Source: Nocardia jinanensis
GTDB taxonomy: Bacteria; Actinomycetota; Actinomycetes; Mycobacteriales; Mycobacteriaceae
Assembly (NCBI RefSeq): GCF_014645735.1
Contig: NZ_BMMH01000003.1
Coordinates: 372,001 to 436,000 of the forward strand
Direction: 5' to 3'
Length of the DNA: 64,000 bases
Part shown: positions 61,096 to 64,000 of the stretch, piece by piece
How positions within the stretch are numbered: the stretch's first letter is position 1
How the letters are laid out: each line of letters begins with the position of its first letter
Position numbers and translations under genes: made by a program
Notes under the pieces: model-generated
Databases searched by the model: none
Told to the model about the DNA's origin: nothing
What the model saw: only the letters and a program-made list of their open reading frames with translations

Positions 61096-62038
61096 AGCCC
61101 TTCTCACCGGGCGCGCCGGCCCCGCCGAACCCGTATCCGCTCTCGGGCCCGCCCTTCGGTGGACCGCCCGAGGCGGCCGGTCAACGGACGGCGCAGGACG
61201 AATGGAGTATTCAGCCGAAACCGGGATGGGACCGGATCGGTTTCCGCGAGTTGGTCCGGATCCACGAGGACCGCCTCGCCCGGCAGGCCACGCCGGAGGC
61301 ACCGCCCCGCTGACGCGGAGACGGATTTCCGATGTGTACCGGCAGCCCGGCCCTGCCGGCGCACATCGGGCGGAGGGCGAGGCGTACGGCTCGTGGCTAC
61401 TAAGGGCGCGTGTCAGAGAGTCGGCGCGTCGGTGTAGCAGGCCGGTTTCGAGGCGGCAGGGGCGCCGGCTCCGGCCAATGCCGGCCCGACGACGACAGTC
61501 GTGAGAGATCTTCGAAAACGAGTACTCGAGGTTTCGGTTCGCATATCGGTCGACTATCGGTGACCGGGCCCGGGACTACAAGGCCCGGATTCCGGGGCCC
61601 CAGTAGTGATGGCATGCGAACCGTACCTCGGTCCGGTGACATCGGATGCCACCGGGCGCAGAGAGGGCCGGTCGGGTCCGCGCGCGTGACGACACCACTT
61701 ACTTCGGCGTTCGTCCGGCCGCGCCACGACGGGCTGTGCGGGATATCGGGTTGCCCGGGCCGGGCCGGGGCCCGGAGGCGGTGAGCGCACCGTAGTGCAG
61801 TCGTGTCCACGTGCCATCCGGACGAATCGCGCACCGCGTAGCTCTTGGATAGGAGCTCGGATCCGAACTCGGATACAAGCCGGAGGGCTTCACACGAGGA
61901 GAACGTAGGGTTCCGCCTACCGCACCCGGAACCAGTGGAACAGGGTCGGCCCGTCGCGACGGGTGAGTGGTCCGCGAAGCCGTTTGCGATCGGATAACCA
62001 CTGACTCCGTGCGCTTCGACCTGCGTTTTCAAACAGTA
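61096..62038. other. 943-base gene graveyard / intergenic
   Basis: Follows the ATPase remnant. Short frames such as SIQPKPGWDRIGFRELVRIHEDRLARQ (near 61210-61300, plus strand) look like leftover coding sequence, but no complete gene, tRNA or repeat can be supported. Confidence 0.45.
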
Positions 62039-62057
62039 TTTCAATCAATGATTGAAA
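62039..62057. promoter_or_regulatory. TetR operator candidate TTTCAATCA-A-TGATTGAAA
   Basis: A perfect 9-bp inverted repeat with 1-base centre, 30 bases upstream of the TetR start at 62087. It shares TCAATCA/TGATTGA with the palindrome at 29766. Confidence 0.7.
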
Positions 62058-62086
62058 AGCATCCCGCGCGGTGGTTCACTGGCCGC

Positions 62087-62665
62087 ATGCCCCAGCGAGT
62101 TTCGACCGCGACCCGTGAGCGTCTGCTCACCGCCGCCGAACGACTGCTGCTCACCGAGCGCTACGACGATGTCTCGGTGCGCCGCATCTGCACCGAGGCC
62201 GGGGCCAACCCCGCCGCCGTCCATTACCACTTCGGATCCAAGGAAGCCCTCGTGGCGGCTCTGCTCGAGGAACGTCTCGGGGCGCTGTGGGCCGACCGCC
62301 TCACCGAGGTCACCGCCGCGGCCGGGCCAGTGGCCGGCATCGTCGACGCGGTCCTCACCCCGTTCACCGATCTGGCCGCCGACCCGCTGGGCCGACTACA
62401 TCTCCGGCTGCTCGCGCAATGCGTTATCGACCGGCAGGTGGGCCCGTGGCAGCAGCAGTGGTTCCGGATCGACTCGTGGGCCGGGCTGCTGCCCCAGCTG
62501 GGCGAACGGGAGAGCCGGCGCCGCTGGATGCTCGCCTTCGACCTCGTCATCATGCGATTCGGCCGAGCCGCCGCCGAGGACCGGGCCCTGAGCCCGCAGG
62601 CCGTGGCGACGCTGCGCGCATTCGTCGTGGCCGGCCTGACCGCACCGACAGGAGACACACTGTGA
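62087..62665 (+). CDS. TetR family regulator of an Old-Yellow-Enzyme operon
   Basis: 192 residues from ATG 62087. Helix-turn-helix: ATRERLLTAAERLLLTERYDDVSVRRICTEAGANPAAVHYHFGSKEALVAALL (residues ~6-60). The palindrome at 62039-62057 is placed for autoregulation. The stop overlaps the start of the downstream OYE-like gene (GTGA), so regulator and enzyme form an operon. Confidence 0.87.
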   Translation: MPQRVSTATRERLLTAAERLLLTERYDDVSVRRICTEAGANPAAVHYHFGSKEALVAALLEERLGALWADRLTEVTAAAGPVAGIVDAVLTPFTDLAADPLGRLHLRLLAQCVIDRQVGPWQQQWFRIDSWAGLLPQLGERESRRRWMLAFDLVIMRFGRAAAEDRALSPQAVATLRAFVVAGLTAPTGDTL

Positions 62666-63867
62666 CCGATGTATTCGCACCCGCCGCGCTGGGCCCGCTC
62701 ACCCTGCGCAATCGGGTTATCAAAGCCGCGACCTTCGAAGGACGCACCCCGGACGCGCTGGTCACCGACGACCTCGTGGAATTCCACCGGGAGATCGCGG
62801 CGGGCGGTGTCGGGATGACGACGGTCGCCTATTGCGCGGTCGCGCCGGGCGGCCGCACCGACCGGCACCAGATCTACCTGCGACCGGAGGCGGTGCCGGG
62901 CCTACGGCGGCTCACCGACGCCGTGCACGCCGAAGGCGCGGCCGCCAGTGCGCAGATCGGTCATGCGGGGCCGGTGGCCAATTCCGCGTCCAACCGTCTG
63001 CCCGCGCTGGCGCCGAGCCGCATGTTCAGCCCACTCGGGATGAGCCCGATGAAGGTGCCCGATCCGGCCGAGATCCACGAACTCGTCATCGCCCATGCCG
63101 ACGCGGCACTGCTGGCGATCGAATCCGGATTCGACGCGGTGGAAATACATTTCGGACACAACTACCTGGTGAGCTCGTTCCTGAGCCCGCTGCTGAACCG
63201 GCGCAAGGACCGCTACGGCGGCACCCTCGAGAACCGGGCCCGGCTGGCTCGCGATATCGCCCGCCGGGTGCGCGAGGCAGTGGGCGACCGGATCGCGGTC
63301 ACCGCGAAACTGAATATGGAGGACGGCGTCCGCGGCGGACTCACCCTGCCGGATTCGTTGCAGGTGGCCGCGTGGCTGGAGGCCGACGGCGCCCTGGACG
63401 CGCTGGAATTGACCGCGGGCAGTTCGCTGCTGAATCCGATGCTGCTGTTCCACGGCGCGGCTCCACGCCGGGAGTTCGCGAAAACGCTTCCGGGCCCGAC
63501 CCGCTGGGGCTTCCGGCTGATCGGGAAGGCGTTCCTGCGCGAATACCCGTACGAGAAGGCGTATCTGCTCGAACGCGCGCGCCAGTTCCGCCGGGAACTG
63601 GCCATGCCGCTGGTGCTGCTGGGCGGTATCACCGACCGGGAATCGATGGACCTGGCCATGGCCGAAGGATTCGATTTCGTCGCCATGGGCCGGGCGCTGT
63701 TGCGCGAACCGGATCTGTTGCACCGTATCCGATCCGACGCGCGTACCGAGTCGGCCTGCGTGCACTGCAACGAATGTATGCCCACCATCTACAGCCGCAC
63801 CCGGTGCGTACTCCGCCTCGATCAACTCGAATCCACGACCCTGGATACCCCCACCACCGGTGGATAG
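62662..63867 (+). CDS. NADH:flavin oxidoreductase / Old Yellow Enzyme family
   Basis: 401 residues from GTG 62662 (AGGAG nine bases upstream). FMN-binding TIM barrel: LGPLTLRNRVIKAATFEGRTPDALVT at the start, QIGHAGPVAN in the middle, EIHFGHNYLVSSFLSPLLNRRKDRYGGTLENRARL, and a C-terminal GGITDRESMDLAMAEGFDFVAMGRALLREPDL. Near the C-terminus CVHCNECMPTIYSRTRC (Cx2Cx2Cx10C) resembles the [4Fe-4S] site of 2,4-dienoyl-CoA-reductase-type members, although the usual NAD(P)-binding half is absent. Reduces activated C=C bonds; the substrate is unknown. Confidence 0.85.
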   Translation: MTDVFAPAALGPLTLRNRVIKAATFEGRTPDALVTDDLVEFHREIAAGGVGMTTVAYCAVAPGGRTDRHQIYLRPEAVPGLRRLTDAVHAEGAAASAQIGHAGPVANSASNRLPALAPSRMFSPLGMSPMKVPDPAEIHELVIAHADAALLAIESGFDAVEIHFGHNYLVSSFLSPLLNRRKDRYGGTLENRARLARDIARRVREAVGDRIAVTAKLNMEDGVRGGLTLPDSLQVAAWLEADGALDALELTAGSSLLNPMLLFHGAAPRREFAKTLPGPTRWGFRLIGKAFLREYPYEKAYLLERARQFRRELAMPLVLLGGITDRESMDLAMAEGFDFVAMGRALLREPDLLHRIRSDARTESACVHCNECMPTIYSRTRCVLRLDQLESTTLDTPTTGG

Positions 63868-64000
63868 GTGCACGACAAGGCCGGCGAATCCGCTGCTCAC
63901 ACGATTTGTCAGCCCCAATTAACGAACACCTGTTGAATGCGCCGTTGAATAACGGTACGGTTCAGGTCATCACAGCCGCACTTCCCCAGTGCAACTGCTT

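Overview
This window is a high-GC actinobacterial chromosome segment, most likely from Nocardia or a close mycolic-acid relative. The evidence is the codon bias, two sites that fit the KstR steroid-regulon consensus, several F420/deazaflavin-type oxidoreductases, and dense, overlapping gene packing. I see no insertion sequence, prophage, CRISPR array or rRNA. There is one tRNA gene (anticodon CAU). All product names come from reading motifs by eye; no search was run.

Layout. 1-2.5 kb: the end of an ArsB/NhaD-type permease, an LLM monooxygenase, and a decayed stretch with an AraC remnant. 2.58-9.6 kb: a tightly coupled seven-gene operon that looks like a small, undescribed biosynthetic cluster. 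It encodes a cupin/heme-oxygenase-like diiron oxygenase fusion, an NTF2-like protein, a FemAB/GNAT-like acyltransferase, a class IV aminotransferase, a styrene-monooxygenase-like flavoprotein with a C-terminal NTF2-like domain (apparently started at ACG), a BBE-type FAD oxidase and an SDR. 9.7-16.5 kb: a WGR/beta-propeller protein, an NDH-2-like flavoprotein, an F420-type LLM enzyme and a sulfonate/taurine-type ABC importer. 16.6-21.5 kb: a predicted ADP-ribosyltransferase, a prolyl aminopeptidase, a small secreted protein, a GNAT-like protein and a DinB-like protein.

21.9-28.1 kb: tRNA, two dehydrogenases with a convergent MmyB-like regulator, a Ddn-like enzyme, small membrane proteins and a DedA protein. 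28.1-35 kb: a steroid-linked module with an aldehyde dehydrogenase divergent from DUF35/thiolase-like genes, a KstR-type box between them, and a TetR gene at the end. Two tandem 68-bp MIRU-like units with coupled mini-ORFs sit inside this operon. 35-41.2 kb: an E. coli-type arginyl-tRNA synthetase, an unknown XRE-like protein and a 12-repeat IPT/TIG protein. 41.9-43.5 kb: a FadD ligase with a second KstR-type box.

43.8-53.6 kb: mainly regulators, several with visible inverted-repeat operators beside their likely targets (Rrf2 with NDH-2; GntR with MFS; TetR with GNAT; TetR with a small membrane protein), plus a proline-rich protein carrying a hexanucleotide microsatellite. 53.7-57.6 kb: the lower meta-cleavage pathway (hydratase, acylating acetaldehyde dehydrogenase, aldolase) divergent from an IclR gene. 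57.6-64 kb: methyltransferase, MerR, LysR/DoxX-like pair, a small secreted protein, a gene graveyard with a NorQ/CbbQ ATPase remnant, and a TetR/Old-Yellow-Enzyme operon.

Most noteworthy are the 2.58-9.6 kb cluster with its ACG start, the MIRU-like tandem units with a compensatory base-pair change, the ADP-ribosyltransferase, and operator pairs that link regulators to targets.
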